Positions 12,943 through 25,451 are shown, counted from the first letter of the stretch. The stretch is DNA of 64,000 bases from Panopea generosa (GCA_029582155.1 CM055906.1:16143828-16207827); one strand, 5' to 3'. Notes: a model not told the origin generated them from the sequence alone. Numbers and translations: made by a program.

Positions 12943-13676
12943 TACTGGTTAAAACTTAAGATATGGTATCTTGTCTCTATGCTTCTATAATATAAAGTAA
13001 AACTTAAGATATGGTATCTTGTCTCTATGCCTCTATAATATAAAGTAAAACTTAAGATATGGTATCTTGTCTCTATGCCTCTATAATATAAAGTAAAACT
13101 TAAGATATGGTATCTTGTCTCTATGCCTCGTTAATATAAAGTAAAACTTAAGATATGGTATCTTGTCTCTATGCCTCGTTAATATAAAGTAAAACTTAAG
13201 ATATGGTATCTTGTCTCTATGCCTCTATAATATAAAGTAAAACTTAAGATATGGTATCTTGTCTCTATGCCTCTATAATATAAAGTAAAACTTAAGATAT
13301 GGTATCTTGTCTCTATGCTTCTATAATATAAAGTAAAACTTAAGATATGGTATCTTGTCTCTATGCCTCGCTAATATAAAGTAAAACTTAAGATATGGTA
13401 TCTTGTCTCTATGCCTCGTTAATATAAAGTAAAACTTAAGATATGGTATCTTGTCTCTATGCCTCTATAATATAAAGTAAAACTTAAGATATGGTATCTT
13501 GTCTCTATGCCTCTATAATATAAAGTAAAACTTAAGATATGGTATCTTGTCTCTATGCTTCTATAATATAAAGTAAAACTTAAGATATGGTATCTTGTCT
13601 CCATGCCTCTATAATATAAAGTAAAACTTAAGATATGGTATCTTGTCTCTATGCCTCTATAATATAAAGTAAAACT
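12943..13676 (+). repeat. 48-bp minisatellite with a hairpin in every unit
   Basis: About 15 nearly identical units beginning GTAAAACTTAAGATATGGTA and ending CCTCTATAATATAAA. Each unit contains the perfect inverted repeat AAGATA-TGG-TATCTT. Units differ mainly at CCTCTATAATA versus CCTCGTTAATA or CTTCTATAATA, and these variants recur in blocks, showing recent multi-unit duplication. The minus-strand frame at 13419-13688 is an array frame with a 16-residue period. Confidence 0.95.
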
Positions 13677-13843
13677 AACTGCCATCATCCTTCAACACTA
13701 TCTACATATCTACTTTAAACAGATTCGTCTTCGTTTTAGCCTGTACCGATTTGCTCAGTCGGTAGCACGTCTGACTATCAATACAGAGATCGTGAGTTTC
13801 AATTCCCGCCTACCACAGTCTCCGTGATGAGTGATATATTCAA

Positions 13844-14300
13844 GGTCTCACTGAATAATTACCTCCCTTACATGACGGTAGCAAGATTATTACACCCGAG
13901 AAATTAGAGCTGTGTAAAGCGGTTGGGCAATATTTTTGTTAAAAATACATAAAATGTCATATTTCTTTGTGCATATGGGAACATTGGAACATTTTCATGA
14001 TTCCTGCAAAGTTTGGGGGACACTGGGAACTGTTTGATGATGCTATAACAGTTTAAAGATGCGTAGTGATACACTGCAACAAATGGGCACACTTGTCAAA
14101 AATGAAGGGGTGCCATCAAACCATCGAAATTGTGAAAAAGCAACCTGGTCAACCCCATGTTTTTTTTCTGAATATTTGGACCAACAGAGGACTATCTATG
14201 GGAATAAGGCACTTTTAGAACCATTGGTAATGTATCCAGTGTTCCAGAAGTGCATGTCTCTATATGTAAAACAGTACAAAATTAATTGGTGTGTGAGACG
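13844..14300. mobile_element. non-autonomous inverted-repeat element carrying an exon-like ORF
   Basis: Inserted into the middle of a SINE-A copy. It begins GGTCTCAC and ends GTGAGACG, inverted repeats like the termini of the elements at 16.6, 21.0, 29.7 and 50.7 kb. Target duplication is not clean (TTCAA left, TGACA right), so age or a complex event is possible. It contains the ORF described at 14059, and a related sequence without obvious ends lies at 17795-18068. Confidence 0.6.
14059..14268 (+). pseudogene. exon-like ORF, copy 1, unidentified protein
   Basis: The frame starts MRSDTLQQMGTLVKNEGV, continues SNHRNCEKA, PCFFSEYLDQQ, IYGNKALLEPLVM and YPVFQKC, and runs to 14400 only because it reads into the SINE tail. 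The homologous sequence at 17862-18038 shares about 36 of 58 residues, with many conservative changes, which is what a once-coding exon would show. The match also covers non-coding sequence upstream. There are invariant cysteines (NCEKA, PC) and a YGNK motif, but I do not recognise the family. The start methionine may be only an internal residue after a splice acceptor. It is probably a captured exon or a degenerate transposon gene rather than an active gene. Confidence 0.45.
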
Positions 14301-14475
14301 TGACATTGTGTCTCTTTGTCTTTCGTCTATCACCTCTATTTCAAGTGTTACTTGCGGTGTTGAGTTTGCTCAAGTACTGGTTACCCTTCCAGGATCTTAG
14401 GAAAGAGTGGTTAGGTTAACTGATCCTCTGTTAGCCATCGATGGTATTGAAATAAATGAAGCTAAATATATATAG

Positions 14476-15006
14476 TGATATATCAGGCAGGTTCAGGTTG
14501 TCTTATATATTGATATATCAGGCAGGTTCAGGTTGTGCTATCTATTGATATATCAGGCAGGTTCAGGCTGTCCTATCTATTGATATATCAGGCAGGTTCA
14601 GGCTGTCTTATATATTGATATATCAGGCAGGTTCAGGCTGTCCTATCTATTGATATATCAGGCAGGTTCAGGTTGTCCTTATCTATTGACATATCAGACA
14701 GGTTCAGGTTGTCCTATCTATTGATTTATCAGGCAGGTTCAGGTTGTCCTATCTATTGATATATCAAGCAGGTTCAGGTTGTCCTATCTATTGATATATC
14801 AAGCAGGTTCAGGTTGTCCTATCTATTGATATATCAGACAGGTTCAGGTTGTCCTATCTATTGATTTATCAGGCAGGTTCAGGTTGTCCTATCTATTGAT
14901 ATAACAAGCAGGTTCAGGTTGTCCTATCTATTGATATATCAGGCAGGTTCAGGTTGTCCTATCTATTGATATATCAGGCAGGTTCAGGTTGTCCTATCTT
15001 TTGATA
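14476..15006 (+). repeat. 35-bp minisatellite, about 15 copies
   Basis: Unit TTGATATATCAGGCAGGTTC then AGGTTGTCCTATCTA. It includes the palindrome TGATATATCA. It begins about 20 bases after the SINE-A tail. Confidence 0.95.
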
Positions 15007-16615
15007 CCAAATGTTTGCAGAAAATGTTACTGACCAGTAGCATATGTAATCACAGTTATATAGTCTACCATGGAGGGTGCACGTTGACCTTTGCCGAAAC
15101 AACCAAGAACTGCAACATGCGTGGCTCCAAAATGGATGTCACAAACCATGTCCATTTAAACGTTTAAGATTAACGTTCCACAGTTGTAGTTTATTATAAG
15201 TGTCTTTCGAGCATCGAACCTAGCACGGATGGCCGTAGGTTCGATCTCTTTTTATGACCATGTGTTGTATCTTCGAGCAAGATGATTTTTACTGGTACAA
15301 ACGAAATCAAGCAGAATAATTTTAAGTTGAAAAAAAGTTTCACGATGTAAAATAAATAGGTTTGATATGAGCATGGTAAATAAACGCAACCTTGACGTTG
15401 TTTAGAGACATATTCAACCAAAATTAATCACAGCCGATTAACCTTACTGAACTCTCATTAACAAGATAAATCTAAATCTGTATGTGTAGTTAAATACAAA
15501 TAGTTTGCCCTAACGAGTACTAAACACTGGTATTCCGTCCTATGGTTTATTAGCCAATATGTGTTGGTCATAAGCAACGAAAATATTCAACAAGATAGTA
15601 CAATTCTGAGGACAAAAACCGACCATAAGCACAAACAGAGATAATGACGAGCTCCGTGGGTACAACAAAATACTTAAAGAGTCAAAGTGTGTGAAAAACG
15701 AGTAATGAGCTATGGTGAGTGTTAGGAACCATTTGTTTCAGCTGTCCGAATGTTGCTTTACATATTAATACCGCTATATAAAATCATGTGACATTTGCAA
15801 TTTTAATGGTTCAAATTTTATATATATTTTACGTACCTGTTCACTGAACATCTAATGACAGCTAGATCAAATCGAAACACTTCGATGTAAATCTGTTAAA
15901 ATATAAGTTATACCAAACTGAATTAAAATCAAACAAATCAGTCAACTCTTAAAATATAATTGTAATATCGGCATCACTATCAGAAACCTTAATTCCAACT
16001 TCCCCATCTCCACAAATTTTTATACGGGCACGCATTTTCATTTTACTTTTTGCAAAGTGGGGGACTAATTTTACGAACATTGACAAATTTATGAGTATAA
16101 CAGTTTGCCTGTCAGATATTATTATGTTGCTGCAGAGATGTCGTCTGCTTATTACCAACAATTGCGTCTCACACAGTTATCACTGTCATTCGTAGTTACC
16201 ATGGAAGTGATGGATTTAAATAAGCATTGATTTCTCATAATATGTGTATTGTGTGACTATGAACCGAACTGATTTCAAAATAGCGGTTGTTGAATAAAAT
16301 ATCAAGTGTAACTTCTTGTCGGCAATCTTATCAGGCATTAGTTGGTGTATACTTCTTTTGTATGAGTACGTTCAATTCCAAATCTAATCTAAAATACGTT
16401 TGTTAAATAAAATTACATGATTGATATATATTTTTTATATAATTGGTTAGGTTAATTGCAAAATACAAATAATTCTAGTACATTTTTATCAACTTCATGT
16501 TATATAACTTTATCTTTCATTTACATGCAAATGTGAAAAAGGGTCACATTGTTCCATATTTATCGTTAGTATTGTGACGATGATAAACGTTTATGGTTCA
16601 GGAGCGGAATATACG
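15007..16615. other. mostly unique sequence, possible decayed SINE at 15205-15310
   Basis: GTAGGTTCGATCTC near 15235 looks like a B box, and the following CATGTGTTGTATC, CGAGCAAGATGA recalls the SINE-B body (TATGTGTGGTGT, TTGAGCAAGACA). No coding sequence was recognised elsewhere in the stretch. Confidence 0.35.
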
Positions 16616-17060
16616 TCTCACACCACTATTACATTTCCCATAGGGCTCCATTGTAACATTTATGACCAAAACACAGTGAAAAAACAAATTAAAATTCTTC
16701 ACTAGTTCAAGATATGCAATATATATGGGAAAAAAACATATCATTGACTAGGTTTTTTTTTTTTAATTTTATGCTTTTGTGAGAGCTATCAATTTCCAGA
16801 GTAATAATATGTCATCTATTCGCCCACGATGGAGTTCGAATCAACAATTCTGAAATGACACAGAATTGTCCAGAAAGCTGGCATCAGCATCAAATTTTCA
16901 GTGGTGATTTCAAAAATACTGACCATATCACTCATCTAGGAAAATTAAATCATAGGAGTACAAAGTCTTAAAAAAAGAAGAAAAACAATACTAAAGTTTT
17001 ATTTCTACCTACTTCACATGTAGGTCCGGAGTACTCAAGGGAGATAAAAGTAGTGTTAGA
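16616..17060 (+). mobile_element. non-autonomous DNA element, family M1, copy 1
   Basis: Starts TCTCACACCACTATTACA and ends AAAAGTAGTGTTAGACCT, an imperfect inverted repeat, flanked by ATACG on both sides (5-bp target duplication). The interior is about 80 percent identical by eye to 21020-21478 throughout (for example CATTTCCCATAG, GTCCAGAAAGCTG, CAGTGGTGATTT). There is no coding capacity. A third, truncated copy lies inverted at 36071-36370. Confidence 0.82.
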
Positions 17061-17503
17061 CCTATACGCGTTATTTCAGATTGCAGATAGTTGGTTACGA
17101 CACTATTAGTATTTGTCGAGTAAAGCCATAATTTGGACATTGAAAAGGAGATATCTTAGATTTTAAATATTTGAATTCACGACCTATGATATAGATGGAT
17201 TTCAAAGGGACCTTAAAATTCTTTGATTTCTCATAACAAAATTAGTGCAAGTCTGCTCTTGAAAGTATTAGATGGATTTCTTGTATTTGTACTTGTATTT
17301 ATTGCGTCTCGTTGTCTTATGATGTGACGACTAGAGAGAGCGAGGTCGAGTACAGTCAATAGGCAGGTTAAATCCAGTCAGTGGCAGTTTTACTATTGAC
17401 CGTTACAATGCGATGGCACCTGTTGTCACTTATGTTTGTTTATATTGTAATTATTGTGGATGAATTAGCTATGTTTGCGCAGTAGTTATCGATGTTATAT
17501 TTT
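17061..17503. other. unique sequence
   Basis: Nothing recognised. Confidence 0.4.
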
Positions 17504-17715
17504 AGTTTAAACTTATTTATTTTACTTAGATCGTGAAACAAGTTATTACAACTTATGTAAACCACGGTGAAAGTCTTTCAGAGTCAAACCAGTACTAAAC
17601 ATATGGGGAAAAGGTGTCTTGGTCAAGGACACCACACATAGCGGCAGAGCGGGAGAATCGAACCCACGACCCTCCGATCATGAATTAAGTGCTCTACCAC
17701 TGGACCATGCGCACC
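17504..17715 (-). mobile_element. tRNA-derived SINE, family B, copy 1
   Basis: On the minus strand: head GGTGCGCATGGTCCAGTGGT with AGAGCACTT (A box), GTGGGTTCGATTCTCCCG (B box), then a body with TATGTGTGGTGTCC, TTGACCAAGACA, TTAGTACTGG, ACTTTCACCGTGG, AAGTTGTAATAACTTGTTTC and an AAATAAATAAGTTTAAAC tail. Related copies are at 55791-55946 and 61046-61230. The head is derived from a tRNA but has no paired acceptor stem end, so it is not a tRNA gene. Confidence 0.82.
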
Positions 17716-17794
17716 TCATTATCCATTGAATGTACGTTTCTGTTAGGACATACCTTTTTTATTTGTATTTTGTGTGTCGGAACACTTCTGTGCT

Positions 17795-18068
17795 GTGTAA
17801 ATTGGTTGGGAATATTTTTCTTTGAATATGCTTTAAATGTGCATGTTTTTTTTCTAGATTATGCGTAGTGATTCACTGCATGAAATAGACAGAATAGTAA
17901 AAAATAAAGGGGTTTCATCAAACCATGAGTATTGTGAAAAAGCAATCGGGTCAATCCCATGTGTTTTCGCTGAATATTTGGAGCAACAGATGATAATCTA
18001 TGGAAACAAGGTGCTTTTAGACCCAATGGTTATGTGAACAGTGCAAAATTATTGTTGCGCGAGGCGTA
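17795..18068 (+). pseudogene. exon-like ORF, copy 2, unidentified protein
   Basis: A pyrimidine-rich run ending TTTTCTAG at 17858 looks like a 3' splice site. The frame from ATG at 17862 gives MRSDSLHEIDRIVKNKGV, then SNHEYCEKA, PCVFAEYLEQQ, IYGNKVLLDPMVM and a TGA stop at about 18036. It matches the ORF at 14059 at roughly 62 percent of residues. Upstream sequence (GCTGTGTAAA, GGTTGGG, AATATTTTT) and downstream sequence (CAGTGCAAAATTATTG then GCGCGAGGCG, compare CAGTACAAAATTAATTG and GTGTGAGACG) also match, so the whole mobile segment, not just an exon, is duplicated. No function is assigned. Confidence 0.42.
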
Positions 18069-18309
18069 TAAAACAGTTAACAATTGATTATTGCGAGATA
18101 TCTTATATGTTTATTAAGCCTATGCAGTTGTTCAAATTAACAAATCCGCGACGAATCTTTATGATCACAAATGTGATGATACAAAGTTATGTCTATTTTC
18201 AAATTTAACACAAATATATATTGGTGTATTTATTTTACGCTTGTATGCTGTAGATATATAATTTTCACACAAAGTGTTTATTGAAATGTGTGTTTCTTAA
18301 AGAGGATAT

Positions 18310-18640
18310 CCATATTTGTGTTTTACGGCTAAAAGGGTCATATAATTGTACACTTTACTCACCAAAGTATCCACGTGGTTGCTATGGTAATGTTCATCGA
18401 TTATTTTCTGTTTGTCTTTAAATTATGGTTTATATGATTTCTCCAGCATTGTTCTTAAATATATGCAGAAATAGTTATCGGTCTGTATTATGATATTTCC
18501 GTTTTGACGGCTAAAAGTCACGTGTGTTCAGTTCAAGTATCCGCGCATGCTGTTGCACTAGTGTCCATTGATTATTTAATTATGGTTAAAAGAATTCTCC
18601 AGCAATGTCGCCAAATATTTGCAGAAGTTATAAATCATGG
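18310..18640 (+). repeat. tandem duplication of about 170 bp
   Basis: Blocks 18310-18475 and 18490-18640 share TTTTACGGCTAAAAG, CAAAGTATCC/CAAGTATCC, TGTCCATTGATTATTT/TTCATCGATTATTTTC, TTATGGTT, TTCTCCAGCA, AATATNTGCAGAA. They are diverged copies. A smaller pair follows at about 18820-18890 and 18914-18980 (CAAGCGGATAT/CAAGCAGATAT, TTTTGGAATA, TTCTCCATA). Confidence 0.65.
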
Positions 18641-19286
18641 ACATTGTACTAACTATTTTGTTCCGACTGAACTCATAACGAAATATGGTGTAGCCACGGA
18701 ATGCGTGTTTAGTAACCACAAAGTGGTTTATCAGTGGAGCTGTAAAAATCTCAGTGGACCTGTATCGGAGTAAATTTGTATATTAGCTGACGTTTACAAA
18801 TCATAACTTGACAGAAGACAAGCGGATATTTCAAATCATTTTGGAATACGGGCTATAACCCTTTTAAATTCTCCATAAGTATTGAGTCACGTGACGTACA
18901 CATACTATTTAACGCAAGCAGATATGTGTAATAATTTTGGAATATTTCTGCTGTAATTTAACATTCTCCATATGTGGAATTGAAGTATAAACTATAGAGT
19001 GTAATTTTACTGTTCACATTGCTATTTGTATAGGAGATTTGAAGTAATAAAAAATTGGTATTAAGTACTTGACATGAACAAAATATGTTGTCGATAACAC
19101 TAGTGGAACTTTCGAAATATATTCCGGATATAGAAATATTACATTGACGGTTTTGTGATAATTTAAATACGTAATGGATAATGTATCCGGTTAGTTCACA
19201 AAGAGTCCATTTTGGTTGCTGAAGTATAATAACATGTAAACACAAAGATGTCGATATCAAAAACCATGTTTTGTGACTACAGCGAT

Positions 19287-19520
19287 GCGTATTGCAGTAA
19301 GTCATATGTTGTATGTAGATTATATGTGTGTATTGTAGTAAGTTATATATTGTATGTAGATTATATGTGCGTATTGCAGTAAGTAATATGTTGTATGTAG
19401 ATTATATGTGCGTATTGTAGTAAGTTATATGTTGTATGTAGGTTATATGTGCGTATTGTAGTAAGTTATATATTGTATGTAGATTATATGTGCGTATTGC
19501 AGTAAGTTATATATTGTATG
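19287..19520 (+). repeat. 41-bp minisatellite, 5 to 6 copies
   Basis: Unit GTATTGCAGTAAGTTATATG then TTGTATGTAGATTATATGTGC, nearly uniform. Confidence 0.92.
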
Positions 19521-20284
19521 CAGACTTTGTTGCGATACTGTGTATTAAAAACATATAATAAAAAAACTTCAGACTTAAAAATGAATTTCTCAACTTAAGA
19601 TTTTCCTTAACTCTATTTTTTGAAACGCTATAACTTCATCTACATTGATTATTTTGCATGCTTTCCTTCCAATGTATACAGATAACCAGGACGCCCATAA
19701 TGTGTTGCCATTTATTGTGCAATTAGTTCAAGCAATCATTTGTAAAAAATGATATTTGTAGTAGAGGAAACTCTCAGCCTGAAACGTTTACTGAAACCGG
19801 TCCCTGATAACAGAACGAAATATTTCTTTTGTGTAAATGTTTTATCATGCCAAATTCACAAGATCGTTCTGGAGTTGAAAGTTATTTAATCACCACAGTA
19901 TATTTGTGATATTTGTTATTACAAGCTCACAGATACCGTTCTGGTGTTTTCATTCGGAATCGGAAGAAAGATAAATGAATATTACTGAAAAACATTCCCT
20001 TTGAACTATGCATTAGGCTTATATTACCAAGAAAATTCCAACAATTACGGCAATATAAATCCAATATGATAGTGAACATTTTATTTTCATTATGACGACA
20101 GCGTTTGATAGATTTTTAGAAAGACTATATTTTACACAAGAATTCCATAAGCACATTTGAATTTGTTTAATAAATATTACCTTGGTAGGTTGTATTGGTA
20201 GGTTAAATTGATGGGTTATACAAACGTCTAATTAACTCTGTGTGATATACCTTGACACCAAAAATAGACTTAATAGTGTGATTT
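19521..20284. other. unique AT-rich sequence
   Basis: Nothing recognised. Confidence 0.4.
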
Positions 20285-20530
20285 ATACATTGATATACGT
20301 ATCAACGTTGGAAATTATATTACTGTACACGTTATATACGTATTAATATCTGAAATGTAATTGCAAATCAAGAAAAAGTAATTTGCTATATACAGCTCAC
20401 AAAAGATACGTATCAATATTGGAAATATAATCGCAATTCAAGAAAACAATAATTTATATATCACAGAACACAAAATCAACGTATTAATATTATAATGTAA
20501 TCGCAGTTCAATAAAAAGTAATTTGCCTAA
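20285..20530 (+). repeat. degenerate tandem repeat, about 3 units of 75-85 bp
   Basis: ACGTATCAATATTGGAAAT, then TAATCGCAATTCAAGAAAA, then AGTAATTTGC recur with small indels, for example at 20305, 20410 and 20480. Confidence 0.7.
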
Positions 20531-21019
20531 TGAATGAAATTTTTTTTATCCCATTCCATGGTAAATTCAAACAATTTGAAGATGTGTTCAACAGAAGACG
20601 TAACGTTAAACACACAGACAACACAATGACATAACCATAATCAATATATGCATGCAAGAGCATACAATAGTTTAGTCTTTTTGTATAATAATCCGTTTAA
20701 ATAAAAGATTAAACTATCCATACAAACATATGTTCACACAATTTAAATCTTACAGTTATGTGTAACTATAGTAACAAAAGAACCGAACTTGATATTGATT
20801 ACATATATCATTATATCTAACATATATTTCATTGTTTAGGATTCCAATCACAGTATCATTTATAACTGTAGTAACATAACCAACTAATTACGATCCAAAT
20901 TAGTGATAAACGTCCCGATGTAATATACGTTGCTCATACACGTTTTATTATAAAGAACATATAATTTTATAATCAGAACGAAATGTGTTAGCAGTTTGGT
21001 AAGATATATCAATATAACG
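20531..21019. other. unique AT-rich sequence
   Basis: Nothing recognised. Confidence 0.4.
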
Positions 21020-21478
21020 TCTCACACCACTATTACATTTCCCATAGTGCGTCATTGTAACATTTATGTCCAAAACACAGTGAAAAAACAAAATCTGCAG
21101 CATGTATCTGGGCTCAAATTCTTCACTGGTTCAAGATATGCAATTATAAAGGGGAAAAAATCATACATTGAACAGTTTTTTTTTTAAATTCAATGCTTTT
21201 GATGAGACCTATCAGTTTCCAGAGAAATAATATGTCAACTATTCGCCTACGATGCTGTTCGAACTAACAATTCTGAAATGATACAGTATTGCCCAGAAAG
21301 CTGTTATCAGCATCAAATTTCAGTGGTGATTTCTAAAATACTGACCATTAATCATGTCAGGTAACACTAAATCACTGGAGTACAAAGCCCGGAAAAAAGA
21401 AGAAAAACAGAACTAAAGTTTTATTTCTACCACCTTCATCTGTCCAGAGTACTCAATTGAGATAAGAGTGGTGTGAGT
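21020..21478 (+). mobile_element. non-autonomous DNA element, family M1, copy 2
   Basis: Starts TCTCACACCACTATTACA and ends GATAAGAGTGGTGTGAGTCCT, a clear inverted repeat. Flanks are TAACG and GAACG, a near-match 5-bp duplication. It has the same interior as 16616-17060. Confidence 0.85.
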
Positions 21479-23328
21479 CCTGAACGTATGCATGTTATAT
21501 TCTATCCTGCAACTGCTGTTAACATCGTCTCTGTTCGACAGCAAATATGAATCGCCTAAATAATGTAATTGCAACGTAGGAATGATTGTTCCGAATCGTA
21601 ATTGGTAAGAACTACCATTACCATTTACAATGTATAACATCAGAGTAAAGTTAATTGCAACTCGAGAAATACTTTTTGTTGTAATTCGTATTAATATATG
21701 TGTACATTATATAAATTGTGTGCTGCTACAACGTCAATACAAGCAATTGGAACTGTCTGATTAGGTCTGCCTCTGTCATTTGTTTGAAATTCTCATTACA
21801 GTTGTACTACCTGTGGAAAGTACTTAAATATTTTGTGTTGTCAATTATAAACAACAGAGATGTTGGGATACAAGTTCTCTCAACACAAGCTATTGACCAT
21901 GCCTTGAACGTTTACTATAACAAATCGTTGTAATGAATCATTTAGTGTCCAGTTTCTTTTTCTGACCTTGACCTCTGCCTATCTATAAGCTTTACTGGAT
22001 TTGTAGGACTCGGTTAATATGCATCAAATATATTCAAATTGTTCTCGTCTCGGGAATAATAAACTTGCTAAAATATTGTTTTCCCGATGAATGTGACCCA
22101 ATAGTACAGTAAAAAGAGATTAAGCGTTGGATTGTAGTGTCAACTCAAAGAAAGATAACGAAGAAATGGACAATCGTGTTAGTTATTAATATTGTGATTG
22201 TTGTTTTCTGTCTTATGCTATATACAAACACCTTGATATTATCGGATATTTGAAATATTTATATTTCACGCGCGTTTTATTTTATCACTTTTTGTGGATT
22301 AAACGAGAGAACCATTGTCAGAGTGTCCTTAGTGTGCATGGATTACGCAACGCCAAGTGTTTTTTTAAATTAGAATGATGGTTAATTAATATCGTTAACA
22401 AATGTAGAGTAAATTCCATTTTTCAATACTTTGTTTTATGTCAACTACTGATTTCTATGCTATATTTTGTCAAGTAAAGCGTTAGTGAGTGATACTATTA
22501 CAAACAGTCGGACCACAAATACACTATTTTAGCTCTGATTTTGAGATAAAGAACGTAAGACATGATAAATGATTTTTTTAATCCGCCATTTTTAATACAC
22601 TCAGTCAACCTTAAGTTACCTGCCTTGAATGTGAATTATTTTATTTATATTAATCATGTAAAAACCTGCCCAGGAGCCAGAGTCATGTTGCGGCTTTTAT
22701 TTCGCAGTTGGTATTTTAAGACGCTGATAACAAAATTGTTTTGTCATTTTATATCTCTCTTTGAACTCATTTTAATTATAAATTAGCAAAGTGTATTTTC
22801 CTTGTTCGTGTAAATATTTGAACACTAGATATAAGATTACGTTTCATCCAATATTTCATTGTATTACGTGATAGTAAATTTCAGCATTCCATTAGTTATC
22901 GTCCTTCTCCTGTGTTAAACACTCAAATGTCATTACATTATTAAATTATCTGAGAGTTTACATTATACCAAAACCCATTATGTCCAATTGTGCTTTTTCA
23001 ATGATTTCCACTAAAACATCTCTCTAACAAACCGATAGTATCAGAACGATATATAAAACATCTAGGATATAACATCCATCATATTACAAAAACGGTAATC
23101 CGAGGTCATGTTAGAATTATATGATGAAGTCCATCAATGATACTTGATGAACTATATATGTAGTTTAGTTTATAAGTTTCATAATAGAAAAAGATAACAC
23201 CGCTGTAAGCACAATCTTAATAAACGCCTTTGTAGAATACAAATCCATCTAAAGTTTTCGCTACACAAATGTGAGAGCAAAATGTTTATTTAAACCCCGA
23301 CATTTCTAGTAAATACAACTGATGCCTC
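21479..23328. other. unique sequence, one duplicated patch
   Basis: Around 22068-22150 it matches 11135-11225 (CCGATGAATGTGACCCAATA, TACAGTAAA, GGATTGTAGTGTCAA). The rest has no recognised gene; the open frames at 21718 and 22562 lack splice or homology support. Confidence 0.4.
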
Positions 23329-24218
23329 GGGTAAGGGTACTGCGTGCTAGTAACCAGGTAATGACCAAACATTATTATCCGGGTACTGCGTGCTAGTTAG
23401 TAACCAGGTAATGACCAGACATTATTATCCGGGTACTGCGTGCTAGTAACCAGGTAATGACCAGACATTATTATCCGGGTACTGCGTGCTAGTAACCAGG
23501 TAATGACCAGACATTATTATCCGGGTACTGCGTGCTAGTAACCAGGTAATGACCAGACATTATTATCCGGGTACTGCGTGCTAGTAACCAGGTAATGATC
23601 AGACATTATTATGCGGGTACTGCGTGCTAGTAACCAGGTAATGACCAGACATTATTATGCGGGTACTGCGTGCTAGTAACCAGGTAATGACCAGACATTA
23701 TTATCCGGGTACTGCGTGCTAGTAACCAGGTAATGACCAGACATTATTATGCGGGTACTGCGTGCTAGTAACCAGGTAATGACCAGACATTATTATCCGG
23801 CTACTGCGTGCTAGTAACCAGGTAATGATCAGACATTATTATGCGGGTACTGCGTGCTAGTAACCAGGTAATGACCAGACATTATTATGCGGGTACTGCG
23901 TGCTAGTAAAGGTAATGACCAGACATTATTGGGTACTGCGTGCTAGTAACCAGGTAATGACCAGACATTATTATCCGGGTACTGCGTGCTAGTAACCAGG
24001 TAATGACCAGACATTATTATCGGGTACTGCGTGCTAGTAACCAGGTAATGATCAGACATTATTATGCGGGTACTGCGTGCTAGTAACCAGGTAATGACCA
24101 GACATTATTATGCGGGTACTGCGTGCTAGTAACCAGGTAATGACCAGACATTATTATCCGGGTAATGCGTGCTAGTAACCAGGTAATGATCAAACATTAT
24201 TATCCGGGTACTGCGTGA
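23329..24218 (+). repeat. 46-bp minisatellite, about 19 copies
   Basis: Unit GGGTACTGCGTGCTAGTAAC then CAGGTAATGACCAGACATTATTATCC. It is very uniform. Recurrent variants ATCCGG/ATGCGG and GACC/GATC alternate in blocks, and two units carry deletions near 23905-23935. Confidence 0.96.
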
Positions 24219-25451
24219 TACATTATTATCTCAGAAAACACACTTCATTAGACCTGTTTCCGCGTTGGTTTCCAGATAAAGGCAATACCCACTGACATCT
24301 CAAAAACCCACATCCGCTCTTTGTCAAGGAATATGATTGTCTGCAATACATAACGACAAAAGTAATTATATTTGCAATATGATATTTCGACTAGAAGGTA
24401 GATTGTTTAAAACATACAACAATATATGTCAAATGATCTACAAGGAAGTACTTCTGACGAGATATTTGGAGAATAATGATATATTGTTAAAACGTTTGAA
24501 AATGTTCTGACCATTATATTCATATACTGACTACATTTCCATTCAATCATTGACATAGTACACCAGAGCCATCGAGTATCCCTACTAAAAAGAGCAACTA
24601 TATATGTTATACATTAGTGTGACCATTGCAAGTTGTTTGAACAATGCATCTAAGTACTGTGATAAAAAAACTCGTGATGTCTTCTGGGATGTGAGTTATA
24701 AATAGAATCTGAGCAGCTTTAGTTTTTTATTTTTACTACTCGTTACCTTGTTTTCAAATAAAAAAAAGTTAAAAAAATCCCAATATCTCCCTTTAATAAA
24801 ACCAAGTTCTATTAAACTTGTGCTTTAAGTTATGTCTACCGTTTCGAGAGGTTATGTAAATATCTGATTCCTGAAGCGGTGTAAGGCGATAAAGCATTCG
24901 CTGTACAAAGTTTTATCTCAGACCTTGAATCATATGATGGAATAAAAACATGTTGAATAATCCGCTGAACTATGAATTAAAAACCTGTTGTAAATAACAC
25001 ATATGACAAACCCATTTTACATCAATTTGTAAATGTGATGTAACCTGAGAAGTATAGTAATTACCAAGGATTTGAAAAGCATACAATGTTAATGTGTCTC
25101 GTATGACTATCTGTTTATTCGAAATAATTAAAATAAGTAACTGAAATAAGCTGTCTTTCCCTTGCCGGTGAGATTGATACAAGTATTGATAACAGTCTAA
25201 TGATTTACAAATGGTATAAATTCAAGTATCTACTTAATTATGATACTGAATCTGGCATAAATCAACCAGACCAAAATTCTCATAGTTTAAGACAATTCTG
25301 ATATCTAGAACCGGAATGCGTTATGCATCCTCTCATTGTGTTAAGTGCATGGACACATATAGTGTAACTGTAAGATTAAAATATAATTTCTATTTATGAA
25401 ATCGCCCTTATACTGTTAGTTTCGAATCACCCAAAATCGAAATGTAGTTTA
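24219..25451. other. unique AT-rich sequence
   Basis: Nothing recognised. Confidence 0.4.

Larger units (their letters stand above)
13738..14458 (+). mobile_element. SINE-A copy interrupted by another element
   Basis: The head (13738-13843) has A-box-like TTGCTCAGTCGGTAGCACG and B-box-like GTGAGTTTCAATTCCC and matches the SINEs at 42.3 and 46.1 kb. The tail (14301-14458; ACATTGTGTCTC, CTTGCGG, GTACTGGTTACCCTTCCAGG, GTGGTTAGGTTAACTGATC) continues exactly where the head stops relative to those copies. The 457 bases between are a separate insertion. Confidence 0.78.

Noticed and set aside
12943-13676. Considered as a CRISPR array
   Set aside because: Whole 48-bp units repeat without unique spacers, and the context is eukaryotic.
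23329-24218. Considered as a CRISPR array
   Set aside because: All 46 positions repeat; there are no variable spacers.
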